Positions 11,822 through 22,972 of a stretch of 64,000 nt of DNA are shown piece after piece (within the stretch, counting starts at the first letter, position 1; each line of letters opens with the position of its first letter). The translations under genes and the position numbers were made by a program. The notes beneath the pieces are model-generated. The model saw only the letters and a program-made list of their open reading frames with translations. It was not told where the DNA came from and did no database searches. Location: the NCBI GenBank assembly GCA_032164245.1, contig JAVMKO010000003.1, positions 43,092,890 through 43,156,889 of the forward strand, written 5' to 3'. Source of the DNA: Sternotherus odoratus (lineage: Eukaryota; Chordata; Testudines; Kinosternidae).

Positions 11822-13490
11822 GACTTTAAGGTCAGAAGGGACAATTATGATCATCTAGTCTGATCTCATGAACAACGCAGACCACAGAATCTCATCCATC
11901 CATTCCTGTAATAAACCTCTAACCTATGCCTGAGCTATTGAAGTCCTCAAATCATGGTTTAAAGACTTCAAGGTGCAGAGAATCCTCCAGCAAGTGACTC
12001 ATGCCCCATGCTGCAGTGGAAGTGGAAAACCCCCAGGGCCTCTGCCAATCTGCCCTGTGGGAAAATTCCTTCCTAACCCCAAATATGGCAATCAGCTGAC
12101 CCCTAAGCATGTGGGCAAGACTCACCATTCAGATACCCAGAAAAGAATTCTCTGTAGTAACTCAGATCCCATCCCATCCCATCCAACATCCCATCACAGG
12201 CCCCTAGGCCCTATCTACCACGAATAGTAAAAGGTCAATTAATTGCCAAAATCATGTTATCCCATCATACTTGTTGAGCTTAATCTTGAAGCCAGATAGG
12301 TCTTTTGCCCCCCCACTGCTTCCCTTGGAAGGCTGTTCTAGGACTTCACTCCTCCAATGATTAAAAACCTTCATCTGATTTCAAGTCTAAACTTCCTAAT
12401 GGCCAGTTTATATCCATTTGTATCTACATTGTCTACTAAGCTTAAATAATTCCTCTCCCTCCCTCCCTCTGATATATTTATAGAGAGCAATCATATCTCC
12501 CCTCAGCCTTCTTTTGGTTAGGCTAAACAAGCCAAGCTCCTTGAGTCTCCTTTCATAAGACAGGTTTTCCATTCCTTGGGTCATCCTAGTATCCTTTCTC
12601 TGTACCTGTTCCAGTTTGAATTCATCTTTCTTAAACATGGGAGACCAGAACTGCACACAATATTCCAGATGAGGTCTCACCAGTGCCTTGTATAACAGTA
12701 CGAACACCTCTTTATCTCTACTGGAAATACCTCACCTGATGCATCCCAAGACTGCATTAGATTTTTTATGGCCATATCACATTGGCGGCTCATAGTCATC
12801 CTAAAGTCAACCAATACTCCAAGGTCCTTCTCCTTCTCTGTTACTCCCAATTAATGTGTCCCCAGTTTATAACTAAAATTCTTGTTATTAATCCTAAATG
12901 CATGACCTTACACTTCTCACTATTACATTTCATCCTATTAGAGTTTACAAGGTCATCCAGATCTTCCTATGTGATATCCTGGTCCTTCTCTAAATTGGCA
13001 ATACCTCCCACCATTGTGTCATCCGCAAACATTATTAATATACTCCCACTTTTGTGCCAAGATCAGTAATAAAAAGATTGGTCCCAAAACCGATCCCCGA
13101 GGAACTCCACTGGTAACCTCCCTCCAGCCTTTCAGTATGACCCGCTGTAGTCTCCCCTTTAACCAGTTCCTTCTCCATCTTTCAATTTTCATATTGATCC
13201 CCATATTTTCCAATGTAACTAATGATTCCGCATGTGGCACCGTGTCAAATAACTTACTGAAATCTAGGTAAATTAGATCCACTGTTTCATTTGTCTAAAA
13301 AATCTGTTACTGACTCAAAGAAGGAGATCAGGTTGATTTGGCACTATCTACTTTTTGTAAAACCATGTTGTATTTTGTACCATTTACAATTGACCTCAAT
13401 GTTCTTAACTACTTTCTCCTTCAAAATGTTTTCCAAGACCTTGCATGCTACAGATTGCAAACTAACAGGCCTGTAGTTACCTAGCTCACT
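11822..13490 (-). mobile_element. CR1 LINE, antisense, relatively well preserved RT and C-terminal ORF2
   Basis: The minus strand encodes DLIYLDFSKLFDTVPHAESL and then GVPRGSVLGPIFLLL (13019-13282), the CR1 reverse transcriptase palm. At 12408-12707 it encodes [20 protein letters not shown] and a downstream [20 protein letters not shown] segment. The 3' terminus is at about 11822 (GACTTTAAGGTCAGAAGGG on +). 5'-truncated near 13490, with several frame breaks, so not active. It is the least decayed LINE in the window. Confidence 0.92.
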
Positions 13491-13499
13491 ACAGGGAAA

Positions 13500-13610
13500 A
13501 TAGATCAATCTGGAGGTGACCCACAGAAGTACAATAAAGATTATATAAGGATTGGGGGGAATTATGTGAGGAAAGTTTAAAAGAACTAAGCATATACAAT
13601 GTCAATCTTC
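13500..13610 (+). mobile_element. Short CR1 fragment, possibly the rest of the 11072-11510 copy
   Basis: ATTATGTGAGGAAAGTTTAA followed by AAGAACTAAGCATATACAAT resembles the CR1 segment just after the RT thumb. If it is the same copy, the antisense CR1 at 11822-13490 inserted into it. Confidence 0.45.
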
Positions 13611-13782
13611 TGCTCAACACATAGGTGCTATTTGGATTCCTTCGCCACATTCTCACATTTGCATGAACTGCACTTTTCTTTGGGTAGGAACCCAACTTGA
13701 ATTGATAGGGAGACTGACTATACAACATTATTCATTTTGTCTGTTCTTAATGTGTGTAATCTATATATATAAAAGTCAAGTG

Positions 13783-13826
13783 GTGTATGTATGTATGTGT
13801 GTATGTATGTATGTATGTACGTATGA
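13783..13826. repeat. (TATG/TGTA)n microsatellite
   Basis: Run of TGTATGTATG-type units inside the Helitron 5' region. Confidence 0.9.
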
Positions 13827-14061
13827 CTGCGAACTCCTCCCGCACCGTTTGAGCCAGAGACTTGAAATTTGGTACAGTGAGGGGTCTTGGGGTCTAGATG
13901 CTGGTAAGGGTCGAAAAATTTTCGGATCTCACCTCTGACGCCCCCCAGGGGTGAAAGTCTTTCAGGGCCAATCACATCGGCTGGGCGGTTAGGTGGTGAT
14001 GATGTCATAATACCCCCCTCCAACAGACACCTCACTCGCTCAGCTCACCCCTCCCTCCTCC

Positions 14062-14375
14062 AACAGAATCCCGGAGATCCCTCAGTTCTCTGCCCCTCCC
14101 CCCTCCCAACGGAACCCCGGAGATCCCTCAGTTCTCTGCACCTCCCCCCTCCCAACGGAACCCCAGAGATCCCTCAGTTCTCTGCCCCTCCCCCCTCCCA
14201 ACGGAACCCCGGAGATCCCTCAGTTCTCTACTCCTCCCCCCTCCCAACGGAACCCCGGAGATCCCTCAGTTCTCTACCCCTCCCCCCTCCCAACGGAACC
14301 CCGGAGAGCCCTCAGTTCTCTGCCCCTCCCACCTCAACCCCGGACTCCATCAGTTCTGTGCCCCCCCCCCCCCAC
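14062..14375. repeat. 46-bp minisatellite, six regular copies plus a worn one
   Basis: Units start AACGGAACCCCGGAGATCCC at 14062 (variant), 14108, 14154, 14200, 14246 and 14292, spaced exactly 46 bp. A shortened degenerate copy follows to about 14375. Confidence 0.95.
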
Positions 14376-14433
14376 CTGCGAAGGTCCCCGGAATCCCTCG
14401 GCTCTGGGCACCCTCCCCCCCCCAGCGACAGAT

Positions 14434-15725
14434 CTGAGTTGGGTTTGGTGGGACGGTAAGTGAGGTGGGGGTGTCGGGTTCGGTCGGGGGGTGAGGTGGG
14501 GGTGTTGGGGTTGGTCAGGGGGTGTTGCGGTTGGTGGGGGGGTGAGGTGGGGGTGTTGGGTTTGCTTGGGGGGGTGAGGTGGGGGTGTCGGGTTTGGTCG
14601 GGGGGTAAGTGAGCCGGGGGGGTGTCGGGGTTGGTCTGGGGGGGTGGGAAGGTGTCGGGGGGGTGAGGGGTGTGGTGTGGGTGTTGGGTTTGGTCTGGGG
14701 GGGGGAAGGTGTTGGGGTGGATGCCCAGACCAAACCCGACACCCCCCCCGGCTCACTTACCCCCCGACCAAACCCGACACCGCCACCTCACCCCCCCACC
14801 AACCGCAACACCCCCTGACCAACCCCAACACCCACCCCTCACCCCTCACCCACCCCAACACCTTCCCACCCCCCCAGACCAAACCCGACACCCCCTGGTT
14901 CACTTACCCCCCGACCGAACCTGACACCCCCACCTCACCCCCCCCACACCAATTGCAACACCCCCAGACCAAACCTGACACCCCCTGGCTCACTTACCCC
15001 CCGACCGAACCCGACACTCCCACCTCACCCCCCCAAGCAAACCCGACACCCCCACCTCACCCCCCCACCAACCGCAACACCCCCTGACCAACCCCAACAC
15101 CCACCCCTCACCCCTCACCCACCACGACACCTTCCCACCCCCCCAGACCAAACCCGACACCCCCCCCGGCTCACTTACCCCCGACCGAACCCGACACCCC
15201 TACCTCATCCCCCCAAGCAAACCTGACACCCCCACCTCAACCCCCCACCAACCGCAACACCCCCTGACCAACCGCAACACTCACCCCTCACCCACCCCAA
15301 CACCTTCCCACCCCCCCAGACCAAACCCTACACCCCCCGGCTCACTTACCCCCCGACCAAACCCGACAACCCCTCCTGACCCCCCCAAGCAAACCCAACA
15401 CCCCCACCTGACCCCCCGACCAAACCCGACACCCCCCCCCCCCCCCGGCTCACAGTGCACTGTGTAGCACACAGATTATTAAATACACTGTTCGGTCGGG
15501 GGGTGAGGTGGGGGTGTCGGGTTTGCTCAGGGGGTGAGGTGGGGGTGTCGGGTTTGGTCGGGGGGTGAGGTGGGGGTGTTGGGTTTGTTTTGGGGGGTCA
15601 GGTGGGGTTGTCGGGTTTGGTCGGGGGGTAAGTGAGCCGGGGGGTCTTGGGGTTGGTCGGGGGGGGTGGGAAGGTGTCAGGGTGGGTGAAGGGTGGGTGT
15701 TGGGGTTGGTCAGGGGGTGTCAACT
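14434..15725. repeat. G-rich / C-rich / G-rich inverted minisatellite arrays
   Basis: Units of about 30 bp (GGTGAGGTGGGGGTGTCGGG and GGTTTGGTCG on the G-rich strand) run G-rich from 14434 to about 14720. They then appear inverted (C-rich) from about 14725 to 15447 and G-rich again at 15493-15725, after a ~46-bp AT-richer spacer. The first turn point (near 14712) reads GGTTTGGTCTGGG... then CCCAGACCAAACC. Long proline- or glycine-rich frames here are products of the repeats. Confidence 0.9.
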
Positions 15726-15781
15726 GTCTGCCCCCTCCCCACCTCCGACTGACCCGAGCAACGCCGGGCACTTATGCTAGT

Positions 15782-17254
15782 AACTCTATAAAATCCATCC
15801 TTAACTTCAAATTTGCCTTTTCTCCTCCTGAAGTGCCAGAGGTTTTCCTTCAGTGACTCTCTCCTGTGCCACTTTTTTTCCTTCCACTCAGGTTGATTTA
15901 CTCCATTCGCACTCTCACCTCTGGGTTATTGATTCTGGCTAACTTTTGATTCAACCTGTTAGCAATTCTCTGAATCATCTCAAAGACAGGGCAGAAATAA
16001 ATAACCTCTTTGTGAGCTTCATCTCTAATACAAGATGGCTACAAGATGGCACAAGTGATCCACTGATTAAAAACTCTGATAAGAAAATTATTGCCTGCAA
16101 TAGCCAAATGCTCCAATAATATCTTATAGGCACAGAACGCCATATTAACAAATCTGTTTGGATCAACATTTCCCCCTAGCATGCTGATTTTCCGGCTATT
16201 TCAATTTATTTGAAAGTTATTAGAATGGTCTTTGCACTGAAATAAAACAAACTAATTTATTCATGCAATAAAATACATATATTTTACATCGAGCAAAGGG
16301 CTGCATTTATAAAAGTAGTCCTTATTTAGTGAAGGCAAAATTGCTTGTGTGTCTATTTGTGCATATATTTATTGATGTGTGTAAATAAGTATTTTCATAC
16401 ATGCATGGGAAAATTAATTGATTTCAGCAGATTTCAGATCAGGCCCCATGTGCCCTGCTACTGTACTACATTTGTAGAATGCAAATACAGGCTTTGGTGT
16501 ATGCAAAACTTGCATTCACGTTTTCACAGGCTAAATGCCCTTGAAAATGTGGCCTAATTCATATATTAAAATGAATAGAGAGAGAACATTTTTGGTTTCT
16601 CTGTGAAAATGATATGTGGATCAGCAATGAGCAGCAAATAGGTTTCAAGTGAGCAAAAGCCCAGAGAATTAGGCATATCGTTGGATGAATTTAAACAGTC
16701 AACTGAAATGTAAAGTTCAGTTAACTCAAAAGTAAACATATTGGAATCTCTGAAGCCCTGAAAAATGAAAAAGCCTAACCTGCTGGTAAAATGACCAGAA
16801 AGATACTAAGCATTATTCTGGTGTTAAGCCATTGTATTTGCCATTGATTTAACTTCAGGATAAACAGGCCCACTATGTACTTTTCAAAATTAATTCAAAT
16901 TGTATTTAAAGATAGGAAAAACTGCACCTAAAACTGTTTCAGCTGCTCGTATCATACAGGTATACAAACTATCATTTATATAGCATCTTTCATTCAGAGA
17001 GCATCATTAATCATTGTACAGAGTGAATCATAAATAAACTACAGTACTATAAAGAAGAAAAGGTTTTAAAGGTGGGAATTAATGGGAAGACTGCATGGAG
17101 AGGAGAGTGACTCAGAGATATTTGGGTCAGAAGTGAAAGAGCAACTTCTGACTGGGGATTTATGAAGGACAGAAAGAGAAGAAGAGGGAAGAAACAGAGT
17201 GAGTGGATGAGGCAATGGGTGGACTTGAGATCAAGGAGGCAGAGTGTACTGTGT
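15782..17254. other. Intronic sequence, no gene recognised
   Basis: AT-rich unique-looking sequence between the Helitron and the next LTR, with no confident feature. Confidence 0.4.
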
Positions 17255-17512
17255 CCACTTTGGCAGGGTGCTGGCCAGGAGGGCCTGAGCCAGCCCTGCT
17301 ACCCCTTTAAGAGGGAGAAAAGCCCTCTGCAAACCCCCGGTGCAGGAAGGCTAATTAGCCACCTGAGGTGCAGGCCAATCAGCCTGCAAGAGTTGCACCT
17401 GGCAGCCTCCTCTGGGGGATAAAAGGCTGCCAGGAAGGAAGCCCAGGGTGGTGGTGGCAGGAGCTATTCAGAGCTGAGTGTGTGGTGGTGGGGATGGTAC
17501 AGAGTGTGTGTT

Positions 17513-17668
17513 TGTATCACTGTTAGCTGGACTACTTAGAGTCCATAGAGCTGTATCACTGTTAGCTGGACTACTTAGAGTCCATAGAGCTGTATCACTG
17601 TTAGCTGGACTACTTAGAGTCCATAGAGCTGTATCACTGTTAGCTGGACTACATAGAGTCCGTAGAGC
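17513..17668 (+). repeat. 39-bp tandem repeat, four copies, inside the LTR
   Basis: Units begin TGTATCACTGTTAGCTGGAC at 17513, 17552, 17591 and 17630. The first three are nearly identical and the last has two changes. Being a multiple of three, the array keeps a frame open (repeating SLLAGLLRVHRAV), which is incidental. Confidence 0.95.
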
Positions 17669-17832
17669 TGGGTGTTTGAGCTATTAGCTGTGAGTGTGTT
17701 GTGTATGAGCTAACCAGAGCAGTGTGTGTGTATGCTAGAGCTAACCAATATTCAATCTGTGGGTGCAGTTGGGGAGGAAGTCCCAACCGGGGGCAGTGGA
17801 CTCAGCCTCCCCCTGTAGCTGTTTAGAGTGGG

Positions 17833-17895
17833 GTATCAAGAGCTGAGTGTGTATTAATGAGCTATCAAGAGCTGAGTGTGTATTAATGAGCTGTT
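17833..17895 (+). repeat. 29-bp direct duplication in the LTR
   Basis: TATCAAGAGCTGAGTGTGTA followed by TTAATGAGC occurs twice in tandem. Confidence 0.85.
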
Positions 17896-18294
17896 TATTA
17901 ATGAACTGTATTAAGCTGTATATATTGGTGGTGGGGTCCTGCACTGTAAATTAAAGGGCACTGTTGGAGCAAAAAAGGGTTTCCTGCCTGTGTTCCTGAG
18001 CGGGGTGAGAGAGCGGTCTGCCACACCACATACAGCATGTAAACCGCCAGCTGACAAGAGGATAATATCTGCATGCATACTAAAGGACTGAGAACCTTGT
18101 CTCTGTGAGAGAGATGGCCTATTCTGCCTATTGATCAAGGGGTGCCAACAAAGAAAATCTCACTCACATAGCACTGGAAATTTCAGTATAAAACGACATT
18201 TGATGTACATCAAAAGGAACATATTTTGAACGTTCAAAAATTGCATCAACTAAGTGACTTTAAATTATTATACAAGAATGATTTGTGTCTGTCT

Positions 18295-18395
18295 TTTATA
18301 TTTTAAGCTTTTAGAAGTAAGGACTGTCTTCATCAATTGTCTTGTACAAGCTTCAAGCACTTATTAATTGTTCTTTATGTAATGATATTCAAGGA
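18295..18395 (+). mobile_element. Possible L2/MIR-type 3' tail fragment
   Basis: The order AGTAAGGACTGTCTTCATC, TTGTACAAGC then CACTTATTAATTG resembles the 3' tail of ancient L2/MIR elements. Very worn. Confidence 0.3.
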
Positions 18396-18699
18396 ACATC
18401 AAAAATTTACGACATATAGACTCCATCTTATCATAAAGTAAAAAGAAAGGAGTGAAAGGGGGATGAGTTTTTTAAAGAACAGAAGTAGTTTAGAGGGAAA
18501 GAAACACCATCTGCTGTGAAGAATTATAGTGGAAGGGACAAAACTAGGAAAGACTAAAAGAGTCAACTGAATGAGAAGCCAGGCAATCACATATTATGTC
18601 AGATATAGGAGAGAGCCAGTCCATGAAGAGTTCTCATAGCCAAGGGGAGAAATCACATTTAGAAACCATGAAACACAGGACATAGAACATGGTCTAGAA

Positions 18700-19120
18700 T
18701 CCTAATCTCAATTTGGTGGCTGCATCAAAAAATCAAAAACACTTTGGTTCAAGTAAACCTAAACCAAAACCTTTTGGGGTTTTTCTAGTGAAATGAAAAA
18801 GTTAAAAAAAATTAAGGGTCAAACAAAACACTCTGTGTGACCCAAAGCAAAGCTTTTGTTTCATTTTTTGTGGCTTTTTTAACCCTTTTAAACAAAATTA
18901 ATAAAACTGACTGAAATTCTAAAACAAATGTATCTCTGGAAAGTCAAATCATTTTATTTTGGAAATGATGAAGCAAACTGTTTTGACATTTCAAAAAATA
19001 GTTTATTTAACCAAAACATTCACCAAAATTGACCCAGATTTTCAAATTGTTTTAGTCAATATGGATTTGCATTGTTCAATGAACAGATGATTTGCAAACA
19101 ACATTTTGCCCAGCTCAATT
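18700..19120. repeat. AT-rich palindromic interspersed repeat, worn
   Basis: Contains alternating AAAACxxTTTTG-type text (CCAAAACCTTTTGGGG near 18763, CATTTCAAAAAATAG near 18988, CATTTTGCCCAGCTC near 19103), like the sauropsid repeat with ends CTGGTCAAAA/TTTTGACCAG. Boundaries are unclear. Confidence 0.35.
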
Positions 19121-19164
19121 TGACACTATATTTCAGGGAACATTTCTGTAGTTTCTAAATAGAG

Positions 19165-19390
19165 AAGTGGAGGCAGTGTAAGCTAATGAATAGAGCACTT
19201 AAATGGGACTGAAGGGACCTAGATTTTAGTCTTGGCTCTGCCACTGGCCTGTTGGGTGACCTTGGGCAAATCACTTCCTGTTTTTATGCTTCCATTTCCC
19301 CATCTGTAAAATGGGGATAATGATACTGCCCTCCTTTGTAAAATGATTTGATATCTATTCATAAAAGTTATGAGAACTAGGTATTAATAT
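19165..19390 (+). mobile_element. MIR SINE
   Basis: Good match in order to the MIR core and tail: TTGGCTCTGCCACTGGCCTG, GGTGACCTTGGGCAAATCAC, then CCCCATCTGTAAAATGGGGA and TAATGATACTG. Ancient SINE shared across amniotes. Confidence 0.9.
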
Positions 19391-21513
19391 TTTGTTACCA
19401 TTTTCCCTCATCTGAAGCGAGTTCAGTTTCAAGGCTGACAACAAATTTGACTTGGCTACCTCTTACTTCCTTTGGATAACATCCTCATTTTATCTACCAC
19501 TGTGGACTAATTCTTCTAATAGTCCTTAGTGATTCTTATGGCCTGGTCTTTTCCACTGCCTGTCCTTTGTTTCTTTGACGGAATTTACTCTCTCAGATAA
19601 TCTACAGAGACAAAAGAGACTGTGCTGAAAGAGATGCAGAATTGGGTATTTCCTGAATGGATGCAATGTTCACATTTGATAGTATACATGGAACAGGAGA
19701 GAAAATAAAAGAATACCAAGAAGGGAGCTTTCAGAGTAGCTGAGTCAAGGGTATAAATCCTGCAGAAAAAAAGGGAAAAGTAGAAATTAGATAGGTGGGA
19801 TTCACAGGATTTGAGGATGCTGAAGAAATAGACGTCTTTCTTGAGATGCTCAAGAGGGATCACTAATATTGAAAGCTGCACAGACGATACAGAGTGAGAT
19901 GAGAAAAATCTATCAGAATCCTGAGGCAGATCATAAACCACCTAAAGAAGAAATTTTCAATACAACGTAAGGTTCAAATGCAGACTAAAAGCAGTCAGGC
20001 AGGTTGTATTGCAAGAGTTAGTCAAGAAGCAGTGAGACGTGAGAAGATTACCTTTGTTGAGTAAAGGGTTAAGGTTAGGGCTAGGGTCAAATGGAGATGT
20101 TTTCACAAGATGGGTTAATAGTGGCAATTTTTAGTGAATGTTTGAAAGATCAGGTAGACATGAAGTGGTTAATTATGTGGTGATATAAGAGGAAAGCTAG
20201 AAAGGCAGGTATTGAAAAGGAAGTCAAAATGAGAAGTACTTTTATTCAGGGAGGAAACAAAGTCAGAAATAGTTTCACAGGAAGTAAGAAGTGGGCAGAC
20301 AGATGGCAAGGAGATGTTTTTGATGATGTTTCAGATGAAGCAAAATAGGAGACTCACATATTAAATTAAATATTGTTACCTAAGTCACCCTTCTCTCTGC
20401 ATCAGGTGGAGCTATTTAATTTGTGATCACTTCACCACCTCAATACAATAATATAGAGAGACTGGTTTCTTTAGATCCTTTTTATTCCTAGTAAGAACCA
20501 AGGTCCACAAGCAAAGTATGCTTGTTTTTCCATATGCAGGCATACACACAGGCACACTTTCTCAGTCACGAACAAAAAAATCACTAAGTGGACCCTTTTA
20601 TTGAACTGATTTATAATATAACAAACATTTGGTGAAAGAGTGGGCATATGAAATTCAGAAGAAACAAAACACATACATATATCTTTAATGTAGTTTCAGC
20701 TGAAATTTATATGCACTCTTTGTAATATGTATTTAGCTACATTTCAGATCAGTTCAATATATCTTGAATTTCTGCAGAGTTTAAGCTCCTTGACTTGCTT
20801 TCAGAATGAAGGTCTTCTACAAGAAAAAGAAAAGAAAAAGAAAAGAAAGCTGTAGCATTTCAGTGCCTTCAAATTGCCCTACATTACGCACAATGATTTG
20901 AAATTATTGTAGCACTTTAGTGTGTTATAAGTGCTTCTCTTTATAAATTGTTAGGATTCTGGGCTTGCAAAGTATAAAATAATTTAAAATCACATTTTTA
21001 GGAGACCTTCATTCTTCGAAATTGGAATTCCAATTTGCGAAGCGCTTCAGTAACTTTAAATTGCTGTATACTCTAGATCCAAAACCCCAATCTTTCCAAA
21101 GTGAAGTGCTTATATAACAGTTAAAACCCTCTACATAAATTCTAAATTAGACTACAGATGCATGGCCATAATTTTAATTTCTATATATTTATTAGTATTT
21201 AATTAAAAATCTATAAGCCAAACAATACCTGTGAACATGAAGTCAAACCATACTTTTAGTGTAAGACATTAACTCTTGAATTTTTAACTCTGATTTATTC
21301 AAAATTCTTTATTCAATTATGTGAATGTCAAAGCACTGTGGAAAATGGGCTTTCAGCCGAGATACTAACTCATTCTCTTTACAAAGGGACACTACTATCA
21401 TTTTGTGCCATGCTTCAAATGTCCCTTCTAGATAAGTACTGTGTGTATTGTTCAATGACTTGGGTGTAAGAAATAGGGGGGCAGGGATTGTAACATCAAG
21501 GATGACATTAGAC
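19391..21513. other. Intronic sequence with an (AAAAG)n run
   Basis: No exon recognised. A short AAGAAAAAGAAAAG simple repeat lies at 20820-20848. The rest is AT-rich and unassigned. Confidence 0.45.
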
Positions 21514-21706
21514 TAGGGGTCAGTAACCTTCAGGGTAATCCCCTGGCAGGCTGTGAGACATTTTCCTGACGTTGACTGTCCACAGCACAGCCGCCTGCAG
21601 CTTCCACTGGCTGCAGTTCGCCGTTCCGGCCAATGGGAGCTGCAGGAAGCGGGCCGCAGAGACATGCTGGCTGCCACTTCCCACAGCTCCCAACGGAATG
21701 GGAAAA
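21514..21706. mobile_element. hAT-like MITE fragment (GGGGTCAGTAACCTTCAG start)
   Basis: Begins TAGGGGTCAGTAACCTTCAG, one change from the CAGGGGTC(G)GCAACC start seen in many sauropsid hAT MITEs. The GC-rich core has inverted text (GGCCAATGGGAGCTGCAGG and CCCACAGCTCCCAACGG). The right end is truncated, so no duplication could be shown. Confidence 0.55.
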
Positions 21707-22039
21707 CCAAAAACTAGGGACAGCAATGTTCTATGACGCATATTTAGGCTTTCAATGGATAATATCGATTGTTTCTTTATCAGCATTTTTTTATTCTTAT
21801 TTGTTTGCATTGTGAGAGTTGAGGGTGTCAGACAATACTTATTTAATAACAGTCTCTAAGTTCTCAAGCAGCATTTGCCTTACTTTACCTATCTGCACAT
21901 TTTGAATATCATCAGTGGAAATATTTTTATTGGCTTCGGTGTGTTGAAATTAAGCTTACCAAAATTTACAATACAAATCATAGCCTTCCCAGCCGACTTG
22001 TATTCTGTTTCCAGCTTTGCCAGAAGTGACTGTATGCAC

Positions 22040-22112
22040 ATCTCAGATCCTCAGTTAATTCATCTGAAAAATGGGAGAAATTAAACTTGCCTACCTCCTA
22101 GGGATCAATATT
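22040..22112 (+). mobile_element. MIR tail fragment
   Basis: CAGATCCTCAGTTAATTCAT, CTGAAAAATGGGAGAAATTA then CCTACCTCCTAGGG follow the MIR 3' half. Confidence 0.5.
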
Positions 22113-22263
22113 TGTACTATATTTCAGACAAAAACAAAACCATAGACCCAAGACCCCTTGAACATTTGGGGAGCAAAGAATGGTTTGCAATCCAAACTCA
22201 GAGCTGAATTTGTATTTTGTACAAATTTGTGTTGTGTAGACGGATAAACTATGCTATTGGCTC

Positions 22264-22967
22264 TGTAACAGGGCGGCGACTCACCCCTGCGGCACCTCCT
22301 GCAGGCTTATCTGGGAATTCGCTCTCCAGCATCCAGAGCGCCCTCCACAGGCCGATGTCCCGCTCCTGCTCTAGCCCTGTGTCCCTCCCGTACCCTGGTG
22401 CCCTCTAACTGAGGGTGCTGCACCCCTGCAGAACCCCCTCAGGTCTAAGGGTCTCCCCTCCCTGGGGAACCCCCACCCCCTATCCCCACCTTGCCTCAGA
22501 CTAGGCAACTGCCAGTCACCATTTGCCCCCACTCACTGAGGCAGACTACAGTATCATTGCCACTCATCACTGGCAAGGGGGGTTGGCCTGCTGCTTCTAT
22601 TTCTAGCCATGGGCTGCCCCCTGCAACCCCAGTACCCCTGGGTGGGGCCTTCTTCCAGGCCCTACAACCTGGGGCTCCCAGGCTAGAGCTTCCCCACCTC
22701 CTTATGCCTAGCCCCAGCCCTGCACCACACTGGATACTCACTCAAGCTCCCAGGAGCTAGGCCAGTCTGCCTTCTCACAAAAGAAGGAGACTCTCACTGT
22801 TTCCCTGCCTCACAGCCTTTATACAGGCCTGCGAGTGTTTGGGGCATGGCCACCCAGCTGAGCCTAACTCCCCAATCAGGCTGGGAGTTTGCTGGCTCCT
22901 GGACTCAACCCCCTTCCTGGGCTGTTTCAACCCCTTCAGGCAGGGAGCGGGTGGTCACCCCGCTACA
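22264..22967 (-). mobile_element. Solo LTR, 704 bp, 5-bp TSD GGCTC
   Basis: Begins TGTAACAGGGCGG, ends CACCCCGCTACA, flanked by GGCTC at 22259-22263 and 22968-22972. The minus strand has GCCTGTATAAAGGCTG near 22815, a TATA box, so it reads leftward. GC-rich compared with the flanks. No retroviral internal region nearby. Confidence 0.88.
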
Positions 22968-22972
22968 GGCTC

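Larger units (their letters stand above)
13760..15780 (+). mobile_element. Non-autonomous Helitron, 2021 bp, filled with minisatellite arrays
   Basis: The 5' end TCTATATATATAAAAG and 3' end CCCGAGCAACGCCGGG then CACTTATGCTAG fit Helitron ends (TC...CTAG with a short GC hairpin just before the end). It sits between A (13759) and T (15781), the AT target Helitrons use, without a target duplication. After a TATG/TGTA microsatellite comes a ~200-bp part (GCGAACTCCTCCCGCACCG, GAGACTTGAAATTTGGTACA), then a 46-bp array and long G-rich/C-rich arrays. No Rep/helicase frame, so it depended on another copy. Confidence 0.85.
17259..18025 (+). mobile_element. Solo LTR, 767 bp, 4-bp TSD CCAC, with internal tandem repeats
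   Basis: Ends TTTGGCAGGG (one change from TGTGGCAG) and CTGCCACA are inverted. CCAC flanks both sides (17255-17258, 18026-18029). A TATA-like GGGGATAAAAGG lies near 17414, and ATTAAA near 17950 may be the polyadenylation signal, so it points along +. Between them lie a 39-bp tandem array and a 29-bp duplication. The 4-bp duplication suits a class I (gamma-like) ERV. No internal region. Confidence 0.75.

Noticed and set aside
13019..13282. Minus-strand frame with reverse transcriptase motifs taken as a host gene
   Set aside because: It is part of an antisense CR1 LINE whose flanking sequence and 3' end are visible, with frame breaks on both sides.
14062..14375. Regularly spaced repeats resembling a CRISPR array
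   Set aside because: The copies abut head to tail with no unique spacers. It is a 46-bp minisatellite in a eukaryotic transposon.
14334..15087. Long proline-, threonine- or glycine-rich frames on both strands
   Set aside because: They are generated by the C-rich/G-rich arrays of the Helitron. Frames are open on several strands at once and there are no splice or domain signals.
17478..17687. Frame with repeating SLLAGLLRVHRAV units
   Set aside because: It results from a 39-bp (13-codon) tandem repeat within an LTR, not from a leucine-rich protein.
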